Shown piece by piece: positions 1-5,349 of a stretch of 6,707 nucleotides of DNA. How positions within the stretch are numbered: the first letter of the stretch is position 1; each line of letters starts with the position of its first letter. Under the pieces are notes generated by a model. It had not been told where the DNA came from. It did not search any database and worked only from the letters and a program-made list of their open reading frames with translations. Origin of the DNA: Chloroflexota bacterium (GTDB taxonomy: Bacteria > Chloroflexota > UBA6077); contig JAJZQR010000300.1 of NCBI GenBank assembly GCA_021806765.1, forward strand, positions 1 through 6,707, in the 5' to 3' direction. The translations under genes and the position numbers were made by a program.

Positions 1-21
1 CCTACACGCCAACGTGGACCC

Positions 22-50
22 CTGGATGCCCGATCAGGTCGGGCATGACG
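22..50. repeat. REP-like palindromic element
   Basis: A perfect 8-bp inverted repeat (ATGCCCGA at 26-33, TCGGGCAT at 39-46, 5-nt loop) is flanked by CTGG on the left and GACG on the right. The whole resembles dispersed palindromic repeats of the type 'GTCATGCCCGA...TCGGGCATCC' known from intergenic regions of many bacterial genomes. There is no T-run on either side, so a Rho-independent terminator is less likely. Only one copy is in the window, so its repetitive nature is inferred from resemblance. Confidence 0.45.
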
Positions 51-150
51 ATCTAGAGAGGCTGCCTTCACTAGACTGTCACTCTATCTGCGAACCATGC
101 CGGCCGCCATCGCCGGGGGCATTCTTCTTGCTATCACTAGAAGCATTCCG

Positions 151-185
151 CGAGAAATGAAAAGGCCGGCTCACTTGAGCCGGTC
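151..185 (-). terminator. Rho-independent terminator of tRNA-Glu
   Basis: The stem CCGGCTC (166-172) pairs with GAGCCGG (177-183) around a 4-nt loop and can extend by a G-U and a G-C pair to 164/185. Read on the minus strand, the stem is followed by TTTTCATTTCTC, a good U-tract. It lies about 70 nt beyond the 3' end of the minus-strand tRNA-Glu, which makes it the natural end of that transcript. Confidence 0.75.
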
Positions 186-251
186 CATCAACCCCGATCG
201 CCTCAATGCTTCCCTGCCGGGAAAAGCGATCTGTTCGAATGTTGTAAGGTT

Positions 252-328
252 TGGTAGCGCATACCGGATTCGAACCGGTGATCTCCTCCTTGAGAGGGAG
301 GTGTCCTAGGCCGCTAGACGAATGCGCC
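252..328 (-). tRNA. tRNA-Glu (anticodon CUC)
   Basis: Read on the minus strand, the acceptor arm GGCGCAT (328-322) pairs with ATGCGCT (262-256). The first pair is the G-U typical of tRNA-Glu. The discriminator A is at 255 and the CCA end is encoded at 254-252. The anticodon stem CCTCC/GGAGG encloses the loop CTCTCAA, giving anticodon CUC, which reads GAG. The T-arm contains GGTTCGAATCC. D-arm elements (TCTAGCGGCCTAGGA) are also present. It is a single-gene unit with its own promoter upstream and hairpin terminator downstream. Confidence 0.97.
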
Positions 329-353
329 ACGTAGGTTTAACGGGAACAGTTGT

Positions 354-382
354 ATTCTACCGAATCCGTGGGCTGAGGTCAA
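354..382 (-). promoter_or_regulatory. Sigma-70-type promoter for tRNA-Glu
   Basis: On the minus strand, TTGACC (382-377) is followed after exactly 17 nt by TAGAAT (359-354). This is one mismatch per hexamer from the housekeeping consensus. Transcription would begin near 347, about 19 nt before the mature 5' end of tRNA-Glu. Confidence 0.8.
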
Positions 383-432
383 CAGCACGGACCCAGACCG
401 AGTGGTTGAAGATCATCGAAATCGATGGGGCC

Positions 433-461
433 TTTCCGAAGTACCCTCCCTTTGGTACAGT
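433..461 (+). promoter_or_regulatory. Possible promoter for the metallopeptidase gene
   Basis: TTTCCG (433-438), a 17-nt spacer and TACAGT (456-461), the latter preceded by TGG as in an extended -10, form a modest promoter. It points at the gene starting at 543, with a predicted start near 468 and a leader of about 75 nt. The rest of 383-530 shows nothing recognisable except a small CTGCG/CGCAG hairpin at about 465-478. Confidence 0.35.
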
Positions 462-542
462 CATCTGCGATACGCAGGGACCAGGAAGGGCGTCTCGGCC
501 TGCAGAAGGCCGGCGGACGTCTTCACGAAGAGGAGGAAGGGA

Positions 543-983
543 TTGCCCAAGGGTAAAGGCGGCGAGCGGAGCCGGCGGCTGGCCCATCTCCGAGCCAGGC
601 CAGCGACAGTGACGGGTGGGCGGGAGCACTTCGAGCGACTCGTGGTGGAGGCTCTGCGGGATATCCCAGAGCCGTTCCAGTCTCGACTCGAGAACGTGGC
701 CATAGTGGCCGAGGAGGAACCATCGGCGGAGCTGCTGGAGAGTCTGGGGATGGATCCCGGCGAGACCCTTCTCGGATTGTACGACGGCATCCCGCTGACC
801 AAGCGGGGAGACTGGTACAACTTTGCCCCCCCCGATCGGATCATCCTGTTCCGGCGGCCCATCCTCGCCACGGCTACCACTGTCGCGGAGGTGCGGGAGC
901 AGGTACGGCGCACGGTGCTCCACGAGGTGGCTCACTTCTACGGCATCAGTGACGAAGAGTTGAAACGAATGGGATTGGACTGA
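543..983 (+). CDS. Small zincin-like metallopeptidase (DUF1025/Zincin_1 family)
   Basis: The 146-residue product carries HEVAH (127-131) followed by FYGISDEEL, the HExxHxxGxxD signature of the zincin-like DUF1025 (PF06262) family. Family-typical segments LENVAIVAEEEP (50-60), DPGETLLGLYDGIPL (71-85), DRIILFRRPIL (98-108) and VRRTVLHEVAHFYG also match. His127, His131 and a downstream acidic residue (Asp137) would bind zinc, with Glu128 as the catalytic base. Members are cytoplasmic and have poorly known substrates. I chose TTG at 543 because AGGAGG (531-536) sits 6 nt before it. A GTG at 609 gives 124 residues, closer to the usual family length, but has no good SD. A GTG at 402 only adds implausible sequence. 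The 22 extra residues are strongly basic. Family assignment is firm, the start is not. Transcription is probably monocistronic, since a TATAAT box follows the stop. Confidence 0.85.
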   Translation: MPKGKGGERSRRLAHLRARPATVTGGREHFERLVVEALRDIPEPFQSRLENVAIVAEEEPSAELLESLGMDPGETLLGLYDGIPLTKRGDWYNFAPPDRIILFRRPILATATTVAEVREQVRRTVLHEVAHFYGISDEELKRMGLD

Positions 984-1006
984 GGCTTGCCGAGTGGTCG
1001 TATAAT
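975..1006 (+). promoter_or_regulatory. Possible promoter for the small basic-tail protein
   Basis: A perfect TATAAT lies at 1001-1006, just after the metallopeptidase stop codon. The -35 is unclear: TTGGAC at 975-980 leaves a long 20-nt spacer, while the 17-nt position reads GACTGA. Transcription near 1013 would give a leader of about 57 nt before the GTG at 1070. Confidence 0.45.
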
Positions 1007-1069
1007 GGTGTTGTAGATAGTAAGCAAGCCCAGGTAGTGAGGGGGTCGCCGCGTTGGCAGGAGGAAAGG

Positions 1070-1291
1070 GTGGTGCCTTGGAACAGCGGGCAAAGGAGCA
1101 TGAGGCCTAGCGAAAGCACGTGGCTACCGGAGGAGATCGAACTGGCGCCGGACTGGGTGCAAGAGGAGGTCCTACGTATGCCCGAGGAGTGCAAAGCCTG
1201 GCTCGCCAGCCAGGTCCCCCCGACCGCTTCCGAAGCACCGATCAAACGGGGCAGAGGAAGGCGAGGCCGACGACGAAAGAACGCGGAATAG
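1070..1291 (+). CDS. Small hypothetical protein with Arg/Lys-rich tail
   Basis: I do not recognise this 73-residue protein. Support for a real gene is a perfect AGGAGG (1059-1064) placed 5 nt before GTG 1070 and 8 nt before a second GTG at 1073; either could be the start. A TATAAT lies 64 nt upstream and a hairpin just downstream. The middle part (about 20-41) is acidic with Trp residues (LPEEIELAPDWVQEEVLRMP) and probably helical. A Pro/Thr/Ala hinge follows, then a very basic tail at 59-70 (KRGRGRRGRRRK). There is no signal peptide or membrane segment. The acidic helix plus Arg-rich tail suggests a nucleic-acid or ribosome-associated small protein, but that is inference only. An in-frame GTG at 1037 would add 11 residues and is less well placed. 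Confidence 0.65.
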   Translation: MVPWNSGQRSMRPSESTWLPEEIELAPDWVQEEVLRMPEECKAWLASQVPPTASEAPIKRGRGRRGRRRKNAE

Positions 1292-1297
1292 ACTCGA

Positions 1298-1340
1298 AGG
1301 GGCTGCCGATGTCGCTGAAGACGCTGGCAGCCCCTCTTGA
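1298..1340. terminator. Hairpin between convergent genes
   Basis: AGGGGCTGCC (1298-1307) pairs perfectly with GGCAGCCCCT (1326-1335) across an 18-nt loop. On the plus strand it is followed by the moderately T-rich CTTGATTCTC. It starts 7 nt after the small gene's stop and lies 14 nt from the stop of the minus-strand regulator, so it may end both transcripts. Confidence 0.5.
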
Positions 1341-1348
1341 TTCTCGGC

Positions 1349-1864
1349 CTACTCCACGACAGCACCGCGGTGGCTGGCTCTAACGATGCTGTATACCAGG
1401 GCGAAGCGAAACTCTCGGTCCAGTTCGTATGCTCGGACCGCCGACTCCAGGGTTCGGGCGAGGCCGGAGCCGGCCTGCAACTGATAGGTCACTGCACCTC
1501 GTTGGTTGCTCCGACCGATCACCCCGGCCATCTCCAGCTTCCTGAGTTCGACAGAAAGGACAGCCTCCGTTGCACCCGTCGTGCTGCTCAACAGATCGAG
1601 GCTAGAGCCCGAGGGATCAGCGTGAAGCTGTCGCAACAGGTCCCAGCGGGCAAAGGAAGTGCAGTGGTTCCGGACAAATTCTACGAGACTGGGACTGAGG
1701 TTTCTCTCCATCCAGTCGTCCACGTAGTCTGGGCCGTCGTGCATATCTATGTTGGACACCTCGGTAGCCAGGTCTGTGGGTCGCGGAGAGGGACGTTCGG
1801 CGGGCGCCGGATCGACCGGCACCTCTCCAGACCGTGGTGGAGTTTTCACCGAAGACTCAGCCAC
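1349..1864 (-). CDS. Winged-helix DNA-binding protein (putative regulator)
   Basis: The 171-residue product starts at GTG 1864-1862, with AAGGAGGT at 1878-1871 only 6 nt upstream. That is the best SD in the window and decides the start, although the frame stays open to 2182. Residues 1-45 are Pro/Glu/Ser-rich and probably disordered. Residues about 57-130 read as a helix-turn-helix with a wing: LVEFVRNHCTSFARWDLLRQ (60-79) precedes a recognition-type segment with TTGATEAVLSVELRKLEMAG (95-114). The wing GVIGRSNQRGAVTYQL follows. A C-terminal helical segment (135-165) could mediate dimerisation. It resembles MarR/ArsR-like winged helices that lack an effector domain. No metal-binding Cys cluster is seen. 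The target is unknown; a palindrome about 400 nt upstream (2253-2279) is a candidate, but that link is speculative. Confidence 0.7.
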   Translation of the reverse strand: MAESSVKTPPRSGEVPVDPAPAERPSPRPTDLATEVSNIDMHDGPDYVDDWMERNLSPSLVEFVRNHCTSFARWDLLRQLHADPSGSSLDLLSSTTGATEAVLSVELRKLEMAGVIGRSNQRGAVTYQLQAGSGLARTLESAVRAYELDREFRFALVYSIVRASHRGAVVE

Positions 1865-1879
1865 GGGGACACCTCCTTC

Positions 1880-2614
1880 ACATTGTACGCCCTTGTCTCG
1901 GCTCCGGGGCTGGAATGCTTGGCATCCCAGACGATGGCCGGCTTCAGATCTCTGAGAGAGGGCTGGCAGGGCGGGTCCGTGCGGTTCGGCTCCACATGTT
2001 CTGCCTTCCAACAGAACACGTTTCAGAGTGCCCACCCTACTCACCGGCGCGGGACTTGACGCTCCGGATAAGGCCGCGAGATCGTATGGGCAGTACAACG
2101 ATGCGGTTTTCTGCTGCAACCTTTCTTGTATCAATTCTCGTTCCAGCCTGTAGCCCTGGAAGGAGATGGGGAGGGCTCGCACCGAAAGGAGGGAGACACC
2201 GGACCAGTGTCCGGGAGGGGCCAGGCCAAGCGGCTTTCTTGGTAGTATCCAGGTGGTTAATTATGCTACAATTAACCACGGCAAGGGGCCTTCTGGTTGG
2301 GGCTCTATCTTGTGCCTTGTCGTTCCAGGTGGATATCCTCCCGTCGGATTCCTATTCAGGCAATGTACAGCCTCTTAATGGAGTGCCCTTCGGGTGCTAC
2401 AGCTCTGACCGGAACGAGGAGGCAGCTACCCCTCGGGCGGCAACTTCGACGGAGTTGTTGGAGATGCCGATGGGGGGAGATACTCTGGAGAGGGCCACCC
2501 CTTACTCGCCAGACCACTGCCGGTCGCAGAGCGGTGGAAGCTGGCTCGTATCCCTGGTAGACAGTCCCTTTGCGTTTTGCCCAATCCTCATTTCAAACCC
2601 AAGGGAGGGAACTC
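1880..2614. other. Long intergenic stretch without a convincing gene
   Basis: About 735 nt separate the winged-helix gene from the cytochrome gene. Both strands keep some reading frames open, but none has a credible start with SD or a recognisable domain. One plus-strand frame begins MRFSAATFLVSILVPAC at 2101, looking superficially like a lipoprotein signal, but it has no SD and degenerates at once. The only clear structures are the inverted repeat with an extended -10 at 2253-2279 and potential RNA stems at about 2370-2465. No good promoter for the minus-strand regulator was found. Confidence 0.6.
2253..2279. promoter_or_regulatory. Operator-like palindrome over an extended -10
   Basis: GTGGTTAATT (2253-2262) and AATTAACCAC (2270-2279) form a perfect 10-bp inverted repeat with a 7-nt centre. 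It is markedly AT-rich for its surroundings. The centre contains TGC followed by TACAAT (2267-2272), an extended -10 reading rightwards. No good -35 is seen: TTGGTA at 2239-2244 is 22 nt away. A dimeric repressor on this site would block polymerase. The nearest downstream gene is the cytochrome lipoprotein at 2615. No U-tract follows, so a terminator is unlikely. Confidence 0.55.
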
Positions 2615-3127
2615 GTGAAGTCGCGAAGACCGTTGCAGATCCTGGGACTATCCCTAATCGCGGCGTCGTTCCTGGCCGCGGCCTGCGGAGGGGGCGCAGC
2701 TGCCCCGACGGCGACCACGGCTCCGGCGAAGCCGGCGGCTACCACTGCGCCTGCCGCTGCTCCGACAGCTGCTCCGACAGCCGCACCGACTAAGCCCGCG
2801 GCTGCACCGACGACCGCGCCCACCACCGCGCCTACCGTTGCTCCGACGGCTGCCCCGACTAAGCCCGCGGCTGCGCCTACCGCTGCTCCGACGGTTGTCC
2901 CGGCGGCTGCCCCGACCAAACCAGCGGCTGCGCCTACCACCGCGGCTCCGGCGCCCACCAAGGCAGCCGTCGCCGCCGGCTCACCCCCGCCGATACCCCA
3001 CGAGACCACAGGGGCCCACGCGACCTGCACCACCTGTCACCAGGTGGGTGGTGGTGTCAAGGCGATGCCTGCGAGCCATGCCAGCTACACGGCTGCCATG
3101 TGCCTGGGCTGCCACAAGCCGCAGTAG
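2615..3127 (+). CDS. Diheme c-type cytochrome lipoprotein
   Basis: The 170-residue protein starts at GTG 2615, with GGGAGGGA (2603-2610) as SD. A positive n-region (KSRR) and hydrophobic core lead to Cys24 in AAAC, a lipobox-like site, so it should be exported and lipid-anchored. Residues about 28-115 are an Ala/Pro/Thr linker. The last 45 residues form a tiny heme domain with two CXXCH motifs, CTTCH (138-142) and CLGCH (163-167). His129, His135 and His155 are candidate distal ligands. The spacing around GVKAMPASHASYTAAMCLGCHKP resembles the short diheme modules of multiheme and NapB-like cytochromes. The role is probably electron transfer at the outer face of the membrane. Partners are not in the window, and the cytochrome c maturation machinery must be elsewhere. 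It appears monocistronic and may be driven from the promoter inside the 2253-2279 palindrome. Confidence 0.85.
   Translation: MKSRRPLQILGLSLIAASFLAAACGGGAAAPTATTAPAKPAATTAPAAAPTAAPTAAPTKPAAAPTTAPTTAPTVAPTAAPTKPAAAPTAAPTVVPAAAPTKPAAAPTTAAPAPTKAAVAAGSPPPIPHETTGAHATCTTCHQVGGGVKAMPASHASYTAAMCLGCHKPQ
2696..2959 (+). repeat. Degenerate tandem repeat encoding the Ala/Pro/Thr linker
   Basis: The DNA for residues about 28-115 of the cytochrome is built of related units encoding (A)APT. A longer unit encoding PTKPAAA recurs at 2786, 2855 and 2912: the first two copies are identical over 20 bp and the third has diverged. Intervals are 69 and 57 nt, multiples of three, so gain or loss of units keeps the frame. 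Confidence 0.75.
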
Positions 3128-3191
3128 TAAGTCTGCGGCGAAGCGGACCGCCCCGTGTTCCTGGAAATGGGGTGGCCGTGGCCCAGGACCA

Positions 3192-3224
3192 GAGACCCCT
3201 CTCCCGAATCGGGAGAGGGGTCTC
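3192..3224. terminator. Strong hairpin between convergent cytochrome and dut genes
   Basis: A perfect 15-bp stem (3192-3206 with 3210-3224) and a 3-nt loop AAT are built on GACCCCTCTCCCG. There is no T-run on either side, so it is not a textbook intrinsic terminator. Its position between two convergent stop codons (3127 and 3265) suits transcript ending or mRNA 3'-end protection in both directions. The CCCCTCTCCC/GGGAGAGGGG core also resembles dispersed intergenic repeats in high-GC bacteria. Confidence 0.6.
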
Positions 3225-3264
3225 GCTGTCTCGGCTGCCGCCCGTCGACGGCTCGGAGACTCTC

Positions 3265-3696
3265 TTAACGGCCCGTGCTGCCGAAGCCTCGCGAGCCTCG
3301 CTCGGTGGCAGGTAGGTCCGGAAGTTCGACTATCTCCGCTTGAGGGCAAGGCAGAACCAGCATCTGAGCGATGCGGTCGCCGGCCTCGATCGTTTGGGTG
3401 GAGGTACCGGCGTTGTGTAGGGCTATCTTGATTTCCCCCCGGTAGTCGCTGTCGATAACGCCCGCCAGAGTATGGAGTCCGGAGAGCGCCAGCCCCGATC
3501 GATCGCGTACGAGCCCCACAAAGCCCTCAGGAATGGCCAGGGCAAGGCCGGTGGGAACCACGACGATGGCCCCGGGGGAAACCTCCGCCGGCTTCTCCAG
3601 GCAGGCATACAGATCGAGCCCGCCTGCCCCCTCCGTGGCGTATCGGGGTAAACGGGCTCCCCAGTGTAGCTTCTTGGCAGCAATGGTTGGTTCCAA
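3265..3696 (-). CDS. dut: dUTP diphosphatase (dUTPase)
   Basis: This hydrolyses dUTP to dUMP and pyrophosphate, keeping uracil out of DNA and supplying dUMP for thymidylate synthesis. The 143-residue length is normal for the homotrimeric family and all five motifs are present. They are AGGLDLYA (24-31), RDRSGLA (64-70), GVIDSDYRGEI (79-89), GDRIAQMLV (106-114) and the C-terminal arm RGSRGFGSTG (133-142). By comparison with the E. coli enzyme, Asp82 is the likely general base, Tyr85 packs on deoxyribose or uracil, and Phe138 closes over the base. The start is TTG 3696-3694, with GGGAGG (3708-3703) 6 nt upstream; the sequence begins at once with the family's N-terminal strand. The gene is divergent from the C39-like lipoprotein and convergent with the cytochrome gene. 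It is intact and appears monocistronic. Confidence 0.96.
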   Translation of the reverse strand: MEPTIAAKKLHWGARLPRYATEGAGGLDLYACLEKPAEVSPGAIVVVPTGLALAIPEGFVGLVRDRSGLALSGLHTLAGVIDSDYRGEIKIALHNAGTSTQTIEAGDRIAQMLVLPCPQAEIVELPDLPATERGSRGFGSTGR

Positions 3697-3713
3697 GTCT
3701 CACCTCCCGCGGC

Positions 3714-3742
3714 AGCATAGCAGCCGCGCGACCCACAGGCAA
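3714..3742 (-). promoter_or_regulatory. Probable promoter of dut
   Basis: On the minus strand, TTGCCT (3742-3737), a 17-nt spacer and TATGCT (3719-3714) preceded by TGC form a plausible extended -10 promoter. Transcription would start near 3707, leaving a leader of only about 11 nt that begins with or in the SD. A CGCGGC/GCCGCG inverted repeat (3708-3713, 3723-3728) straddles the -10 box. Confidence 0.5.
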
Positions 3743-3791
3743 CAGGGTGGAAGTTGTTGACAGAAGGTGAAGATGAGGGGCTGCATATCGT

Positions 3792-3799
3792 GGTAGAAT
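3792..3799 (+). promoter_or_regulatory. Extended -10 promoter of the C39-like/M50 unit
   Basis: TGG followed by TAGAAT (3794-3799) is an extended -10 element placed 30 nt before the ATG at 3829, predicting a leader of about 23 nt. The 17-nt -35 position is poor. A perfect TTGACA exists at 3757-3762 but is 31 nt away, too far to act with this -10. Confidence 0.5.
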
Positions 3800-3828
3800 G
3801 CGCCTCACTTCAATCCTGGAGCGAGGCT

Positions 3829-5334
3829 ATGATCCCCCGATTAGACATCTCCCTGCTGCCTTCATGGGCGTTAACAAGAGCGAGAACTCACCCCACCGCA
3901 CCCCGATCCCAAGGCCCGATTGGGCGTGCCATCGCCAGCGGGATCGGGGCTGCGTTGCTACTTATGGGAACGGCCTGCGCCACCAACCCAACCCAGGCCC
4001 CCGTCGCTGCCTCAGGGACCCCGACGACTCCGCCCAAGGTGACCACGCCGAGCACCACCACGACCACGACCGCCACCGCGGAGGGCACGGCTTCCCCGTC
4101 TTCGGTCGTCGGTGCCCCGACCGGTCCAGCCTCGACCCCTACGGCGGTGCCCGCCACCCGAGTGCCGACGGCCGCTCCGTCGGCGGCAGCCGTCGCCGCT
4201 CAGCCCGCCCCAACGTCCGCCGGACCGATGGCCGCGCCCCCAAACCAGCCGGCTGCCACGGCCACGCCTGTTCCCACTCTGCCAGCACCGACACCCATTC
4301 CCGCCGTCCCCAAGCCATCGACGGAGCGCACCACCGAGTCGTGGGTGGACGGCCCAGCACAGTTCCAGAAAGGACAGCCCACCAGCGTTCAAGTCGCTGC
4401 AGGCGAAGGAGCACGATTGGGCTCCCAGGGCGATACATACTCTCCCTCCGGGGAGCTGCTGTCCGAGGTCCATGAGACCAGCTTTCCCTTCAACAACGCC
4501 GTCCTCTCCTGGAACGCCGACGCCCCATCTGGGACATCTCTGCGCTTCGAGTTGAGGGTGCGCGGCGAAGGAGGATGGAGCGGCTGGTACGCCATGGGCC
4601 AGTGGTCCGCCAACGGCGGGCGCAGCATCTCGGGACAAGCCGATACCAACGGTAAGGTGGATATCGACACCTTGAAGCTGAACGCCACGGCGACCGCCCT
4701 CCAGTACAGGGTAAAGATGGTCAGCTCCTCGACGGGGAACTCCCCCTTGCTCCGGCAGGTGGCGGTGGTGTACTCCGACCTGCGCAAGGGGCTCTCGGGA
4801 CCGCCGCTGGAGAGGCCGGCGGGTGCGGTCCGAGACCTCAATGTGCCCGGACACTCTCAACTGGAGCAGGATCCCTCAGTGGCCCTGAAGATCTGCAGTC
4901 CGACATCCTTGGCCATGGTTCTGCAATACTGGGGGTTGAACAAGACCGTGCCGGAGGTCTACTCCGGTGTGCAGGATGGCACAACAGGGATCTACGGCGA
5001 CTGGCCGCTGAACACGGCCTTCGCCGGTGCCAACGGCTTCAAGGCCAGGGTCGATCGCTTCTATGCTGTGGAGCAGTTGGAGCAGGAAATCGCCGCGGGG
5101 CGGCCGGCCATCATCAGCGTGGCCTACTCTGCCGGCGAACTCACTGGCGCGGCTGCCAGTTCGACCGATGGACACCTGATCGTGGTCCGCGGCTTCACGC
5201 CCCAGGGGGACGTGATCGTCAACGACCCGGTGGCAGCTAACAGCCGATCGGTCCGGCTGGTGTACAAACGGGACCAGTTGAGTCGAGTCTGGCTGCGAAG
5301 CGGTGGTATAGTGTATCTGGTAGCGCCACGCTAA
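3829..5334 (+). CDS. Exported lipoprotein with C39-like papain-fold peptidase domain
   Basis: 501 residues. ATG 3829 follows GGAG (3818-3821) by 7 nt. A long basic n-region (1-35) leads to the hydrophobic stretch IASGIGAALLLMGTAC; Cys50 is the likely lipidated residue. Residues 51-168 are a Thr/Pro/Ala linker with little other content. Residues about 170-318 look like a beta-sandwich domain (SFPFNNAVLSWNADAPSG, 218-235; GGWSGWYAMGQWS, 248-260), of the kind found in front of secreted C39-like peptidases. From 335 a Peptidase_C39_2-like papain fold begins at LNVPGHSQ. Its likely triad is Cys356 (CSPTSLAMVL), His449 (DGHLIVVRGF) and Asp466 (VNDPVA). Predicted role: cell-surface cysteine protease or amidase. 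The usual bacteriocin-exporter context of true C39 is absent. The M50 protease gene starts 15 nt downstream, so co-transcription is expected. The specific substrate is unknown. Confidence 0.85.
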   Translation: MIPRLDISLLPSWALTRARTHPTAPRSQGPIGRAIASGIGAALLLMGTACATNPTQAPVAASGTPTTPPKVTTPSTTTTTTATAEGTASPSSVVGAPTGPASTPTAVPATRVPTAAPSAAAVAAQPAPTSAGPMAAPPNQPAATATPVPTLPAPTPIPAVPKPSTERTTESWVDGPAQFQKGQPTSVQVAAGEGARLGSQGDTYSPSGELLSEVHETSFPFNNAVLSWNADAPSGTSLRFELRVRGEGGWSGWYAMGQWSANGGRSISGQADTNGKVDIDTLKLNATATALQYRVKMVSSSTGNSPLLRQVAVVYSDLRKGLSGPPLERPAGAVRDLNVPGHSQLEQDPSVALKICSPTSLAMVLQYWGLNKTVPEVYSGVQDGTTGIYGDWPLNTAFAGANGFKARVDRFYAVEQLEQEIAAGRPAIISVAYSAGELTGAAASSTDGHLIVVRGFTPQGDVIVNDPVAANSRSVRLVYKRDQLSRVWLRSGGIVYLVAPR

Positions 5335-5349
5335 CTTGAGGACTGACAG

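Noticed and set aside
1882..1887. TACAAT on the minus strand as a -10 for the winged-helix gene
   Set aside because: The predicted transcript start would fall inside the SD, and no -35 lies at a suitable distance.
1865..2182. 106-codon upstream extension of the winged-helix gene on the minus strand
   Set aside because: A near-perfect SD sits immediately before the GTG at 1864, and the extra sequence looks like random high-GC translation with no SD at its own GTG start.
2037..2279. 80-residue minus-strand frame starting at the palindrome
   Set aside because: It has no SD, no recognisable domain and low-information composition. It overlaps other equally unconvincing frames.
2101..2793. Plus-strand frame with lipoprotein-like start (MRFSAATFLVSILVPAC) running into the cytochrome gene
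   Set aside because: There is no SD before the ATG at 2101. After the signal-like start the translation has no domain character, and it overlaps the well-supported cytochrome gene in another frame.
2786..2931. CRISPR-like spaced repeats
   Set aside because: The repeats are in frame within a coding linker, the intervals are unequal, the 'spacers' are themselves related repeat sequence, and no cas genes are present.
2593..3033. 146-residue Gly/Ala/Val-rich minus-strand frame opposite the cytochrome
   Set aside because: This is the antisense shadow of the Ala/Pro/Thr repeat; high-GC repeats keep the opposite frame open.
3757..3762. Consensus TTGACA as the -35 of the protease operon
   Set aside because: It is 31 nt from the TAGAAT box, and no good -10 lies 16-18 nt downstream of it.
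4012..4860. Long minus-strand frame opposite the C39-like lipoprotein
   Set aside because: It is an Arg/Gly-rich shadow of a well-supported coding region, with no SD or domain.
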